Shown here: positions 1-8,261 of the stretch, piece after piece
How the letters are laid out: each line of letters opens with the position of its first letter
Numbering within the stretch: position 1 is the first letter of the stretch
Assembly (NCBI GenBank): GCA_017745075.1
Contig: JAGIAD010000028.1
Location: 407,171-471,170 of the forward strand
Origin: Sphingobacteriaceae bacterium
GTDB taxonomy: Bacteria > Bacteroidota > Bacteroidia > Sphingobacteriales > Sphingobacteriaceae
DNA: 64,000 bases
Reading direction: 5' to 3'
The notes under the pieces: model-generated
The model's input: the letters and a program-made list of their open reading frames with translations, nothing else
Told to the model about the DNA's origin: nothing
Databases searched by the model: none
Made by a program: the position numbers and the translations under genes

Positions 1-2
1 AT

Positions 3-632
3 CTGCAATATCTAGGAATCTGTGATCACTCTAAAACTGCAGTATATGCCAAAGGGTTAAATGAACAGCGAGTTTTAGACCAACACCGGGAAATAGACGA
101 GCTGAATAAAAAACTCGCACCATTTAAAATTTTTAAAGGTATTGAGAGTGATATTTTAAGTGATGGCTCATTGGATTATTCAGACGATATTCTAAAAACA
201 TTCGATTTTGTGGTGGCCTCAGTTCACAGCAATTTACGCATGAATGAAGCCAAAGCAACCGCACGTTTGTTAAAAGCCATCGAAAATCCATATACCACTA
301 TCTTAGGGCACCCAACCGGACGTTTATTGTTAAGCAGGGCCGGATACCCGATAGATTATAAAAAAATTATCGATGCCTGTGCAGCCAACCAGGTAGTAAT
401 CGAAATCAATGCAAATCCGCTCCGTTTAGACTTAGACTGGCGCTGGCACCGCTATGCCCTCGAAAAAGGCGTTTTATTGTCGGTAAACCCCGATGCGCAC
501 CGTACCGAAGGTTTCCATGATATGCATTACGGCATTCTGGTAGCCCGCAAAGGTGGTTTAAGTGCCGATAAATGTTTAAATGCTTTCTCTTTGGAAGAAA
601 TAACGGCGTATTTTGATAGCAAGAAGGGTTAG
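3..632 (+). CDS. PolX-type PHP-domain protein, C-terminal part (5' end outside window)
   Basis: The reading frame is open from base 3 with no start, so this is the C-terminal ~209 residues of a longer protein. Visible PHP phosphoesterase motifs, in order, are LGICDHS, GIESDIL, VVASVHS, ILGHPTGRLL, EINANPLRLDLDW and SVNPDAH, whose His and Asp residues would bind metal ions. This arrangement fits the C-terminal PHP domain of bacterial family X DNA polymerase (PolX), a gap-filling repair polymerase with 3'-5' exonuclease activity; the polymerase part would lie upstream of the window. A stand-alone PHP phosphatase of the histidinol-phosphatase type is the alternative, but the ANPLRLDLDW and NPDAH pattern favours PolX. 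A TTG codon at 171 could look like a start but lies inside the conserved domain. Confidence 0.85.
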   Translation: MQYLGICDHSKTAVYAKGLNEQRVLDQHREIDELNKKLAPFKIFKGIESDILSDGSLDYSDDILKTFDFVVASVHSNLRMNEAKATARLLKAIENPYTTILGHPTGRLLLSRAGYPIDYKKIIDACAANQVVIEINANPLRLDLDWRWHRYALEKGVLLSVNPDAHRTEGFHDMHYGILVARKGGLSADKCLNAFSLEEITAYFDSKKG

Positions 633-750
633 CGGTTAGCGAAAAATAGCGCCTATGTAATGTTGTTTTGAATTTTAACAAAAATCTGTAACCTATTATA
701 ATCTGTGCGATCATTTAATTCGTGTAATCAAACTGTAAGAAATCTTTTAA

Positions 751-758
751 TATCTTTG
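751..758 (+). promoter_or_regulatory. Bacteroidota -7 element directly before the DUF4254 gene
   Basis: TATCTTTG matches the Bacteroidota -7 consensus TANNTTTG and ends only four bases before the ATG at 763. No TTTG is seen 19 bp upstream. If used, it would give an almost leaderless message. Confidence 0.45.
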
Positions 759-762
759 CCCA

Positions 763-1365
763 ATGATAAGTGAAATTGCCAACCGCGTATTTAATCAGGT
801 AATTACAGACTACCACAAGTTTGATGACATTGATCACCCGGTTGAAAACCCATATGATGCCGAAAGTTTAGAGCATCTTTTTTATATTAAAAACTGGATC
901 GATACTGCCCAGTGGCACATGGAAGATGTAGTACGTAATCCGCAGATTGATCCTGTTGAAGGTTTGAGCTGGAAAAGACGCATCGATGCACAAAACCAGG
1001 TACGTACCGATATGGTGGAGTTTATAGATGGCTATTTCTTAAATCTTTATAAAGACATTCAGGCTTTACCTGATGCTAAAATCAATACCGAAAGTCCGGC
1101 ATGGGCAATTGACAGGCTTTCTATACTGGCATTAAAAATTTACCACATGCAGGAAGAGGCTGAGCGCGAAAGTGCATCGGCTGAACACCGTGCGCAATGC
1201 CAAACCAAGCTCAATGTATTGTTATCGCAACGCGAAGATCTTTCAACCAGTATTGATGAGTTGCTGGCCGATATTGAAGCCGGCAAAAAATACATGAAAG
1301 TATATAAACAAATGAAAATGTACAACGATCCGAGTTTAAATCCGGTATTGTATAACAAAGCATAA
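763..1365 (+). CDS. DUF4254 domain protein
   Basis: A soluble 200-residue protein without signal peptide or membrane segment, rich in acidic and aromatic residues and probably all-helical. The N-terminal part, with HLFYIKNWIDTAQWHMEDV and a following GLSWKRRIDAQNQVRTDM stretch, is what I recognise as the DUF4254 family of Bacteroidota. The function is unknown. The next gene is a family 9 glycosyltransferase on the same strand, a common partner of this family, so a role linked to surface glycan synthesis is a reasonable guess. The start at 763 is favoured because no other Met occurs near the N-terminus. A -7-like promoter element ends four bases before it, leaving no room for a normal ribosome binding site. 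Confidence 0.8.
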   Translation: MISEIANRVFNQVITDYHKFDDIDHPVENPYDAESLEHLFYIKNWIDTAQWHMEDVVRNPQIDPVEGLSWKRRIDAQNQVRTDMVEFIDGYFLNLYKDIQALPDAKINTESPAWAIDRLSILALKIYHMQEEAERESASAEHRAQCQTKLNVLLSQREDLSTSIDELLADIEAGKKYMKVYKQMKMYNDPSLNPVLYNKA

Positions 1366-1372
1366 ATAATCA

Positions 1373-1398
1373 ACCACAAAGACACGAAGAACACAAAG
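1373..1398 (+). repeat. Short-period ACAAAGACAC-type intergenic repeat
   Basis: The gap between the DUF4254 and glycosyltransferase genes holds three degenerate copies of an ~8-base unit (CACAAAGA, CACGAAGA, ACACAAAG). It resembles the other short-period purine-rich spacers in this window. Confidence 0.4.
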
Positions 1399-1434
1399 AA
1401 TGCCCTGGTACTTTTTGTGCCTTCATGGTAAAAT

Positions 1435-2469
1435 ATGACGGCCGCAACACAAAAAATTATCGTTTTACGTTTTTCGGCCATGGGCGATGTAGCCATGGCG
1501 GCTTCCGTTTTAAAGGAATTTTGTGAGCAAAACCCGGCGGTTGAGCTTATTATGGTGAGCAGGCCTGCCTTTAAACCATTTTTCGATCATATCCCTAATC
1601 TCCTCTTCCATCCTATCCAGCCAAAAACAACCCATAAAGGGATAGCTGGCCTGTATAGACTCTATAGGGAGCTTTACAGCTACAAACCAGATGCTGTGGC
1701 TGATTTACACGATAATTTAAGGAGCAGGGCTATTTCTTCTTTTTTTCGTTTAGGCGGAACAAAGATCAGGCGGATAGATAAAGGAAGGGCAGAAAAAAAA
1801 GCATTAACACGTACCGATAAAAAGGTTTTTAAACCGCTCAGAAAAACCGTTGAACGTTATGCAGATGTTTTCCGCGAATTGGGTTTTGATATTAAACTCA
1901 GCCATAAAATAAAGAAGTCTCCCTTAGAAATTCCGGCAAAGGCACATCATTTATTTACCAATAAAACTGCTAAAAAAGTAGGCATATCTCCTTTCGCACA
2001 ACATGTTTATAAAATTTACGCTTTAGAAAAAATGGAGGAAGTAATTGCCTCATTAAGCAGATTGGGCTATGAACTTTTTATATTTGGCGGCGGTGAAACT
2101 GAACAGGGAATTGCCGGAAACTGGGCTAAAACTTACAAAAACACTTATAATTTAATTGGAACTTTTAACTTAACTGAAGAGCTTGCCATCATATCTAACC
2201 TGGATGTAATGTTGAGCATGGACTCATCAGGTATGCATATGGCATCACTCGTTGGTGTTCCGGTGGTTTCAGTATGGGGGCCAACCCATCCTTATGCCGG
2301 CTTTCTGGGCTATGGACAACTGGAAAGCGACTGCATTCAGATTGATCATCCGGCGAGGCCAAATTCTATTTTTGGAAACAAACCTTGCCTTTGCGGTGTT
2401 GAAAACTGTATAGACTTAATTAAGCCCGAAACAATTGTAAATAAAATTAAAGAGAAACTAAATGGCTAA
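1435..2469 (+). CDS. Glycosyltransferase family 9 (heptosyltransferase-like)
   Basis: A 344-residue protein of the GT9 family, which transfers ADP-heptose or related sugars during lipopolysaccharide core synthesis at the inner face of the cytoplasmic membrane. The N-terminus has the typical LRFSAMGDVAMA (residues 11-22), followed by a DLHDNLRSR segment. The C-terminal half shows FGGGETEQ, a LIGTFNLTEELAIIS stretch, MDSSGMHMASLVGVPVVSVW and GPTHPYAGFLGYGQ, the sugar-nucleotide binding part of the GT-B fold. There is no signal peptide, as expected. The gene overlaps the next one by 8 bp, so the two are probably translated together. The exact sugar cannot be told from the sequence. Confidence 0.88.
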   Translation: MTAATQKIIVLRFSAMGDVAMAASVLKEFCEQNPAVELIMVSRPAFKPFFDHIPNLLFHPIQPKTTHKGIAGLYRLYRELYSYKPDAVADLHDNLRSRAISSFFRLGGTKIRRIDKGRAEKKALTRTDKKVFKPLRKTVERYADVFRELGFDIKLSHKIKKSPLEIPAKAHHLFTNKTAKKVGISPFAQHVYKIYALEKMEEVIASLSRLGYELFIFGGGETEQGIAGNWAKTYKNTYNLIGTFNLTEELAIISNLDVMLSMDSSGMHMASLVGVPVVSVWGPTHPYAGFLGYGQLESDCIQIDHPARPNSIFGNKPCLCGVENCIDLIKPETIVNKIKEKLNG

Positions 2470-2959
2470 GCAGTTACTATTGGTCCGTCATGGAAAATCG
2501 GATTGGGGAAATTTAGATTTAAAAGATTTCGACCGGCCGTTAAATAAACGTGGCAAGGAAAATGCGCCTGAAATGGCCGAAAGATTGGTTAATAGCGATT
2601 TCAAAATAGATTTAATTGTAAGTAGCCCTGCAAAAAGAGCTAAATCTACTGCCAAATATTTTGCAGAAGCCTACAATATTGATCAGATCCAGTTCGAAGA
2701 GTCTATTTATGAGGCCAATACTTCAGCATTGCTTAAAGTGGTTAATGGTTTAAACGATTCGGCCGATAAAGTGGCGATGTTTGGTCATAATCCCGGTTTT
2801 ACCGATTTCGCGAACGAATTATGCGGTGCCGACATTTACAATATCCCAACTGCCGGCATGGTATTAATTTCTTTTCCCTTTAACTCCTGGCAAATGGTGA
2901 GCAAAGGAACTGGAGAATTGGTCTTTTTCGATTATCCGAAGAACAGTGATGAAATTTAG
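2462..2959 (+). CDS. SixA-like histidine phosphatase
   Basis: A 165-residue branch-2-type histidine phosphatase. The catalytic phosphohistidine motif is LLVRHGKSDWG (His10), and the second conserved His lies in MFGHNPGFTDFA. The length and the RHGKSDW pattern match the SixA group, small enzymes that remove phosphate from phosphohistidine of phosphorelay or PTS proteins, or act on other small phosphoesters; the true substrate is unknown here. The start ATG lies within the end of the glycosyltransferase gene (8-bp overlap), which suggests translational coupling. No secretion signal is present. Confidence 0.85.
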   Translation: MAKQLLLVRHGKSDWGNLDLKDFDRPLNKRGKENAPEMAERLVNSDFKIDLIVSSPAKRAKSTAKYFAEAYNIDQIQFEESIYEANTSALLKVVNGLNDSADKVAMFGHNPGFTDFANELCGADIYNIPTAGMVLISFPFNSWQMVSKGTGELVFFDYPKNSDEI

Positions 2960-3371
2960 ATTTTTTTACCATTAAGGAATTAAGAGCATTAAGGCCAATA
3001 AACAGTTTAGTTATTTGTTCGTGGAAGCACTGATTTATGTACGAATTGGCGCCAGAAAGGTTTTCCCGACCAGCACAAGCCACAGTTAAATAAACCCGGT
3101 AGCAGCGGCAGCTCCCGATCCTTCATCGGGACTATAGCGAATAACGGGGGTAGAAGCTAAGAACTACTGAACGAACATTTTCCAAAAAAAATCACCTCAA
3201 TTTAAAATATCTCGAATCAGGATGAATACCGTTAATCAAATAATTTTATTACCTTTGACTATATAAAACGAAAATCTGGCAATAGACATTTCGGTGAATT
3301 CATAACCTCAACTCCTTTGGTTATTTCATAATTCGTATCGCCAGAAAATTTATCCATTAATTTATCTGAAC
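2960..3371. other. 412-bp gap with a small hairpin and a possible promoter
   Basis: No convincing gene. A perfect six-base stem, CCCGAT/ATCGGG, lies at 3114-3130 and has no T-tract. Near the right end, TACCTTTG at 3250-3257 matches the Bacteroidota -7 consensus and could serve the DUF4290 gene, with a leader of about 110 bases; no matching TTTG lies 19 bp upstream. Confidence 0.4.
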
Positions 3372-4052
3372 ATGAGTTTTGACTATAATACTACACGTAG
3401 CCATCTAATTTTATCAGAGTATGGCCGCAACGTACAGAATATGGTAAAGTATATATGCGAATTACCAACCATTGAAGAACGTAATAAATATGCCCAGGCA
3501 GTAATAGACCTGATGGGATTTTTGCAACCACATTTACGTGATGTTGCCGATTTTAAACACAAACTTTGGGATCACCTTCACATTATTTCGGGCTATAAAA
3601 TCGATGTAGACAGCCCCTATCCAAAACCCTTGGAAGAAAATGCCTTTATCAAACCCGAGCCATTAGCTTATCCTCAACAGCGCATTACTTACAAACATTA
3701 TGGTAAAACAGTTGAAAACCTGATTGAAAAAGCCATGCGCGAAGAAGATCCCGAAATTAAAAAGGCCATGGTGCAGAGCATTGCAAATTTTATGAAAATG
3801 GCATATGTTACCTGGAATAAAGACAATGTGAGCGATGATACCATTATTAAAGATTTAAAATACCTTTCTGGCGGATTATTATCGCTTGATGAAGGTGTTA
3901 ACCTGGCCAAAGTTGAGTTCAGGGCTCAAAATTCGCGTCAAAATAATAATAACAACCGCGGCAGAAGCAACAACAATAACAACAACGGAAAAAACCGTCA
4001 AAACAACAATAATAACCGTCAACGTAACAACAACAATAAATCTAAATACTAA
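3372..4052 (+). CDS. DUF4290 protein with Asn-rich basic tail
   Basis: A 226-residue cytoplasmic protein. Residues 1-190 form the DUF4290 domain (YGRNVQNMVKYICELP, HLRDVADFKHKLWDHLHII, YGKTVENLIEKAM), known mainly from Bacteroidota and of unknown function. The last ~40 residues are nearly all Asn with interspersed Arg, Lys and Gly (for example NNNNRGRSNNNNNNGKNRQ), a low-complexity basic tail encoded by AAC/AAT runs. Such tails are often disordered and can bind RNA or other polyanions, but this is inference. murA follows 107 bp downstream on the same strand, an arrangement I recall as common in this phylum. A 260-base overlapping +1 frame here is an artefact of the repeats. Confidence 0.82.
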   Translation: MSFDYNTTRSHLILSEYGRNVQNMVKYICELPTIEERNKYAQAVIDLMGFLQPHLRDVADFKHKLWDHLHIISGYKIDVDSPYPKPLEENAFIKPEPLAYPQQRITYKHYGKTVENLIEKAMREEDPEIKKAMVQSIANFMKMAYVTWNKDNVSDDTIIKDLKYLSGGLLSLDEGVNLAKVEFRAQNSRQNNNNNRGRSNNNNNNGKNRQNNNNNRQRNNNNKSKY

Positions 4053-4150
4053 AGGAAAAGGTAAAAGGCAGAAGGTAAAGAGGCGGAAGGTTAAATGTCT
4101 GCCTAATCTTGATACTCAACACTTAATACCTGGTACTTGCTACTAACTAC
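4053..4150 (+). repeat. Purine-rich short-period spacer
   Basis: Between the DUF4290 gene and murA lie degenerate repeats of AAGGTAAAAGGCAGAAGG type followed by TTGATACT/CTTAATACC/GGTACTTG units. Similar text recurs at 5486-5570, 13170-13265 and 54823-54878. Confidence 0.45.
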
Positions 4151-4159
4151 TACAGATAT

Positions 4160-5485
4160 ATGAACGCATTTGAAATAACAGGCGGAATTAAATTAAAAGG
4201 CGAAATTACCCCTCAGGGAGCTAAGAATGAGGCTTTACAGATTTTATCAGCTGTATTGCTTACTGAAAAGAAAATAACAATCAGTAATATCCCTGATATT
4301 AAGGATGTGAACAAACTGATTGAATTACTTGGCGATTTAGGTGTAACCATTGAGCGGATTAATAAAGATACCTATACTTTTGAAGCTAAAAATATTGATT
4401 TGAATTTCTTTGAATCAGATACTTTTAAATCGAAAGGTGGTGGTTTACGTGGTTCGATTATGATTGTTGGTCCGCTGTTGGCCCGTTTTGGTAAAGCAGC
4501 GATCCCGAAACCAGGTGGCGATAAAATTGGCCGCAGAAGATTGGACACCCACTTTATCGGTTTCGAAAAATTAGGCGCCAAATTTGTTTATGACAATAAA
4601 AAAGCTTTCTTCAATGTAGATGCCACCAATTTACAGGGCGCCTATATCCTGTTGGATGAGGCATCTGTAACAGGAACGGCAAATATAGTAATGGCAGCTG
4701 TTTTGGCTAAAGGTACCACCACCATTTATAATGCAGCCTGCGAGCCTTATTTGCAGCAACTTTGTAAAATGCTTAACCGCATGGGCGCCAAAATTTCGGG
4801 TATCGGATCTAACCTTTTAACCATAGAAGGCGTTAAAGTTTTAGGTGGTACTGAGCATAGGATGCTGCCAGATATGATCGAAATCGGTTCTTTTATTGGG
4901 ATGGCTGCTATGACTGAATCAGAAATCACCATTAAAAATGTTTGTTATGATGAGCTTGGCGTAATACCTGAAGTTTTCAAAAAACTGGGGATTAAATTAG
5001 AGCGCCGTGGAGATGATATCTATGTTCCTTCTCAAAAACATTACGAAATCGAAACTTTTATCGATGGTTCGATCTTAACCATTGCCGATGCTCCCTGGCC
5101 AGGTTTTACCCCTGATTTGCTGAGTATTGTTTTGGTGGTGGCCACGCAAGCTAAAGGAAACGTATTAATCCACCAGAAAATGTTCGAAAGCCGTTTGTTC
5201 TTCGTGGATAAACTGATTGACATGGGCGCACAGATTATCCTTTGCGATCCGCACCGTGCTACGGTTAACGGAATTGATAAAAAATACAAACTGCGCGGTA
5301 TCAGCATGACTTCTCCTGATATCAGAGCAGGTGTTTCATTATTAATTGCGGCTTTATCTGCAGAAGGCAAATCTACCATTTATAACATCGAACAGATTGA
5401 ACGTGGTTATCAGGATATCGACACACGTTTACGTGCCTTAGGTGCGCAGATTAAGCGTGTAAACGCTGATGCGCCAAGCCATTAA
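4160..5485 (+). CDS. murA: UDP-N-acetylglucosamine 1-carboxyvinyltransferase, Asp active-site form
   Basis: MurA catalyses the first committed step of peptidoglycan synthesis, adding enolpyruvate from phosphoenolpyruvate to UDP-N-acetylglucosamine in the cytosol. The 441-residue length and motifs fit: GAKNEALQIL near the N-terminus (the Lys/Asn that bind substrate), KSKGGGLRGSIMIVGPLLAR, PGGDKIGRRRLDTHFIGFEK, and a C-terminal YNIEQIERGYQDIDTRLRAL. The residue at the position of the catalytic Cys (Cys115 of E. coli) is Asp121 here (codon 4520-4522). Cys-to-Asp forms, as in Mycobacterium, are active but are not alkylated by fosfomycin. A strong hairpin terminator follows ~95 bp downstream. Confidence 0.95.
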   Translation: MNAFEITGGIKLKGEITPQGAKNEALQILSAVLLTEKKITISNIPDIKDVNKLIELLGDLGVTIERINKDTYTFEAKNIDLNFFESDTFKSKGGGLRGSIMIVGPLLARFGKAAIPKPGGDKIGRRRLDTHFIGFEKLGAKFVYDNKKAFFNVDATNLQGAYILLDEASVTGTANIVMAAVLAKGTTTIYNAACEPYLQQLCKMLNRMGAKISGIGSNLLTIEGVKVLGGTEHRMLPDMIEIGSFIGMAAMTESEITIKNVCYDELGVIPEVFKKLGIKLERRGDDIYVPSQKHYEIETFIDGSILTIADAPWPGFTPDLLSIVLVVATQAKGNVLIHQKMFESRLFFVDKLIDMGAQIILCDPHRATVNGIDKKYKLRGISMTSPDIRAGVSLLIAALSAEGKSTIYNIEQIERGYQDIDTRLRALGAQIKRVNADAPSH

Positions 5486-5570
5486 AGGTTGAAGGTTTAG
5501 AGGCGGAAGGTAGAAGGTTTAAAAGCTGAAAAAGACCAAAGCTTAAAGACTAAAGCAGAAAGCGAAATAG
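5486..5570 (+). repeat. Purine-rich short-period spacer
   Basis: Degenerate AAGGTTGAAGGTTTAGAGG and AAGACCAAAGCTTAAAGAC units. It contains the 18-mer AAAGACTAAAGCAGAAAG (5545-5562), which recurs exactly at 13198-13215. Confidence 0.5.
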
Positions 5571-5578
5571 TATGATGC

Positions 5579-5616
5579 AAAAACGCCCGGGTAAAAAATT
5601 ACCCGGGCGTTTTTTA
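5579..5616 (+). terminator. Rho-independent terminator after murA
   Basis: A near-perfect stem AACGCCCGGGTAA/TTACCCGGGCGTT is followed by a run of six T. The A-run on the left also gives a possible weaker signal on the other strand. Confidence 0.85.
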
Positions 5617-5729
5617 TTTGTCATCATTGCGAGTATAAAGCAATCTCACAGTAAATTCGTAGACCGAAAATTATCTTATAAAACTAATAGATATAAATAA
5701 AACGTCTGAGTGAAATATATTGGTATTTT

Positions 5730-6326
5730 TTAGCCTTTTCCAGCAAAGTATACCAAAGGTACAATTAGTAATATACCGATAATTAGTGGAATCCAGATTG
5801 GCTTGGCTCTGTATTTGGTATGCTTTCCTATACTTCTATTCCAAAATAATTGATACATTATAATTACTCCCAACGCATTAATAATAAGAGAAATTCCCAT
5901 TAACGGATGTGGAACAAATTCCATCAAATTAATTTGACCAAACGTAAATAACAATCCGAAAAAAATAGGTGTACCCCAACGTTTTCCAGCATTTTTCAGG
6001 TTAATTGCCAGCATTACAGAACCAAAAAGCACAGAAAACAGAATTGAAAATACATAAATTGCCGTTTGAGAATAGTACTCTGGAACATCAATATCTTTAA
6101 CTACGTTTCTTTTCCAGCCTCTTAAACTGTCATAATTGGTACTCTCTTTTAATCTGATCTTCTCTTCTATCAACCCATCGATGCCCTCGGGTAATTCTGC
6201 ATTTCTATTTTTTAATTCTGCAAGGGCTGCCCTTACTCCATCCGAAGTATGTTTATCTACGTGATCTAAATAATACCTTAATTGTTCATCAGTTTTAGTT
6301 GATAAGATTTCTTTGAGCGTTTTCAT
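5730..6326 (-). CDS. Small membrane protein, function unknown
   Basis: A 198-residue protein starting at MKTLKEILSTK. An upstream in-frame ATG at 6347 would lie inside a strong hairpin, so the start at 6326 is preferred. The first ~95 residues are soluble and charged (DEQLRYYLDHVDKHTSDG, then ALAELKNRN). Four hydrophobic segments follow, roughly at residues 89-110, 118-135, 142-160 and 177-195. I do not recognise a family. The gene stands alone: cystathionine beta-synthase, the nearest upstream gene, ends 309 bp away. A terminator-like hairpin with a T-rich tail sits directly before the start codon, which would make the leader a likely control point. Confidence 0.6.
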   Translation of the reverse strand: MKTLKEILSTKTDEQLRYYLDHVDKHTSDGVRAALAELKNRNAELPEGIDGLIEEKIRLKESTNYDSLRGWKRNVVKDIDVPEYYSQTAIYVFSILFSVLFGSVMLAINLKNAGKRWGTPIFFGLLFTFGQINLMEFVPHPLMGISLIINALGVIIMYQLFWNRSIGKHTKYRAKPIWIPLIIGILLIVPLVYFAGKG

Positions 6327-6336
6327 ATTTATAAAA

Positions 6337-6371
6337 AGAATGGCCACAAGTTAACAACTTATGGCCATTCT
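6337..6371 (-). terminator. Terminator-like hairpin in the leader of the 5730-6326 gene
   Basis: Sixteen-base arms AGAATGGCCACAAGTT and AACTTATGGCCATTCT (one mismatch) with a three-base loop. Read on the minus strand the stem is followed by TTTTTAT and, 10 bp later, the ATG of the gene. It may end transcription from upstream or attenuate this gene. Confidence 0.6.
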
Positions 6372-6476
6372 AAAAATTTTATTGTTCAGCAATTTTACAG
6401 ATCGAAAGCTTATCAGTAGGTATTACCTCTTGCTAATCGGGATTTTCGAACCCGCCTTTTGAGTAATGATTTAAGC

Positions 6477-6590
6477 GGTCGGGATTACAAGTCCCGACCA
6501 ACAATAAATAATTTACAAATCGTCATGCTGAATTCATTTCAGCATCTTCCATGCTATAAAGATCCTGAAACAAGTTTAGGAAGACGAGTG
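6477..6590. repeat. Dispersed REP-like elements
   Basis: A perfect hairpin GGTCGGGA-ttacaag-TCCCGACC occupies 6477-6499, of the same design as those at 61624-61674. Next to it (6531-6586) is a TCATGCTGAA.TTTCAGCATCT unit followed by GATCCTGAAACAAGTT, a text that recurs near 23229 and 23322. Confidence 0.5.
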
Positions 6591-6634
6591 CAGAGATTAC
6601 ACCTTCCATCCCACATTTTCCATTTTACATGACC

Positions 6635-7996
6635 CTACCCCGAAATTGCATTGATAATATCGTACTGGGTAATAATTTCGATCTTACCGCTTTCATCTTC
6701 AACCAGCACTGCAGAATTTTCTTTATTAATTAGCGAAGAAATTTTATCGATGGAAGTATTCAGGTCAACAAAAGGGAACGTAGCTGTCATAATTTCTGAA
6801 ATCGGTGCTGATTTTAAGCCTGGATTTTCGAGCAGTGCCGATAAAATATCGCTTTCGGCAACCTTACCTACAATCATTCCCTGCTGGGTAACCGGAATTT
6901 GCGAAATATTCATCGATTTGATGGTATTGATCGCCTCTAATACCGTTTTTTGAGCATCTAAAGTTACAATTTCGGTACTCTCTTTTTTAGCCAGGATTGA
7001 TTTAGCCGTTAGTTTTTCATCTTGTAAGAACCCGCGCTCGCGCAACCAATCTTCGTTGTACATTTTACCCATGTAACGACTGCCGTGATCGTGGAAAATT
7101 ACCACTACCACATCTTCAGGCTTTAATTTATCTTTTAACTGAATTAAGCCTCCAATGGCGGCACCAGCAGAGTTCCCTACAAAAATCCCTTCTTTCCGCG
7201 CAATATCGCGGGTCATTAAAGCAGCATCTTTATCAGTAACCTTTTCAAAGAGGTCGATTACATCAAAATTTACGTTCGCCGGAAGAAAATCCTCGCCGAT
7301 ACCTTCGGTGATATAAGGATAAATTTCATCCTTATCAAATATGCCCGTTTCTTTATATTTCTTGAAAACAGAGCCATAGGTATCAATTCCCCAAACCTTA
7401 ATATCTGGGTTTTTCTCTTTTAAATATTTACCTGTTCCGGAGATAGTTCCGCCTGTACCTACGCCAACTACCAAATGGGTAATTTTACCTTCTGTCTGTT
7501 CCCATATCTCTGGACCGGTTTGCTCATAGTGAGCCTGTGAGTTGGCCAGGTTATCATACTGATTGGGTTTCCATGAATTCGGAACCTCACGTTCCAGACG
7601 CGAAGAAACAGAATAATATGAACGCGGATCTTCGGGTTCAACGTTGGTCGGACAAACGATCACTTCAGCACCAAAGGCACGCAAAGCATCTACCTTTTCT
7701 TTGGATTGTTTATCAGTTGTGGTAAAAATACATTTATAGCCTTTAATAATGGCCGCCATGGCAAGGCCCATACCTGTATTTCCTGATGTTCCTTCAATAA
7801 TGGTTCCTCCTGGTTTTAACTTACCGCTCTTCTCGGCATCTTCGATCATTTTAACCGCCATACGGTCTTTAATCGAGTTACCTGGATTGGTCGTTTCTAT
7901 TTTCGCCAGAATAGTTCCCGGAACTCCTTTTGTTATCGTATTTAATTTAACCAATGGCGTATTGCCAATGGTTTCTAAAATATTATTGTACCACAT
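6635..7996 (-). CDS. PLP-dependent cystathionine beta-synthase with CBS pair
   Basis: A 453-residue enzyme of the cysteine synthase/cystathionine beta-synthase fold. PLP would bind Lys43 in NPGNSIKDRMA; the phosphate loop is VGVGTGGTISGTGKYL, and TSGNTGMGLAM and GNSAGAAIGG are also clear. After the catalytic part (to about residue 320) comes HDHGSRYMGKMYNEDWL and then a tandem CBS domain pair (about 335-453, with SQIPVTQQGMIVGKVAESD). This matches cystathionine beta-synthase, which condenses homocysteine with serine, rather than plain CysK, although O-acetylserine activity cannot be excluded. The CBS pair may sense adenosyl ligands. The gene stands alone on the minus strand. Confidence 0.88.
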   Translation of the reverse strand: MWYNNILETIGNTPLVKLNTITKGVPGTILAKIETTNPGNSIKDRMAVKMIEDAEKSGKLKPGGTIIEGTSGNTGMGLAMAAIIKGYKCIFTTTDKQSKEKVDALRAFGAEVIVCPTNVEPEDPRSYYSVSSRLEREVPNSWKPNQYDNLANSQAHYEQTGPEIWEQTEGKITHLVVGVGTGGTISGTGKYLKEKNPDIKVWGIDTYGSVFKKYKETGIFDKDEIYPYITEGIGEDFLPANVNFDVIDLFEKVTDKDAALMTRDIARKEGIFVGNSAGAAIGGLIQLKDKLKPEDVVVVIFHDHGSRYMGKMYNEDWLRERGFLQDEKLTAKSILAKKESTEIVTLDAQKTVLEAINTIKSMNISQIPVTQQGMIVGKVAESDILSALLENPGLKSAPISEIMTATFPFVDLNTSIDKISSLINKENSAVLVEDESGKIEIITQYDIINAISG

Positions 7997-8261
7997 ATTG
8001 CAAAATTAAGCAAAGGCATTAAGTATTTTATAAACTATATTTTATTTAAAACATAATTTTAAAAAATCAAAATTTAAAAAATTTTATTCCATAATCTATA
8101 ACTATGATAGGCATTATAGATTGATTATTGGGCAAATACCATTCAGATTAAAGGTCTGTTGTTTCTAATCAAGTGTAGCGAAGTGCAGAAAATCCAGAGG
8201 ACGAGTATTCAAATTTGCTCTCGACACTGAAAGCAAAACAATTTCTATTATAGTTTAATGG

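Noticed and set aside
3886..4146. Thr/Ile-rich 86-codon frame
   Set aside because: It is the +1 reading of the AAC/AAT repeat tail of the DUF4290 gene.
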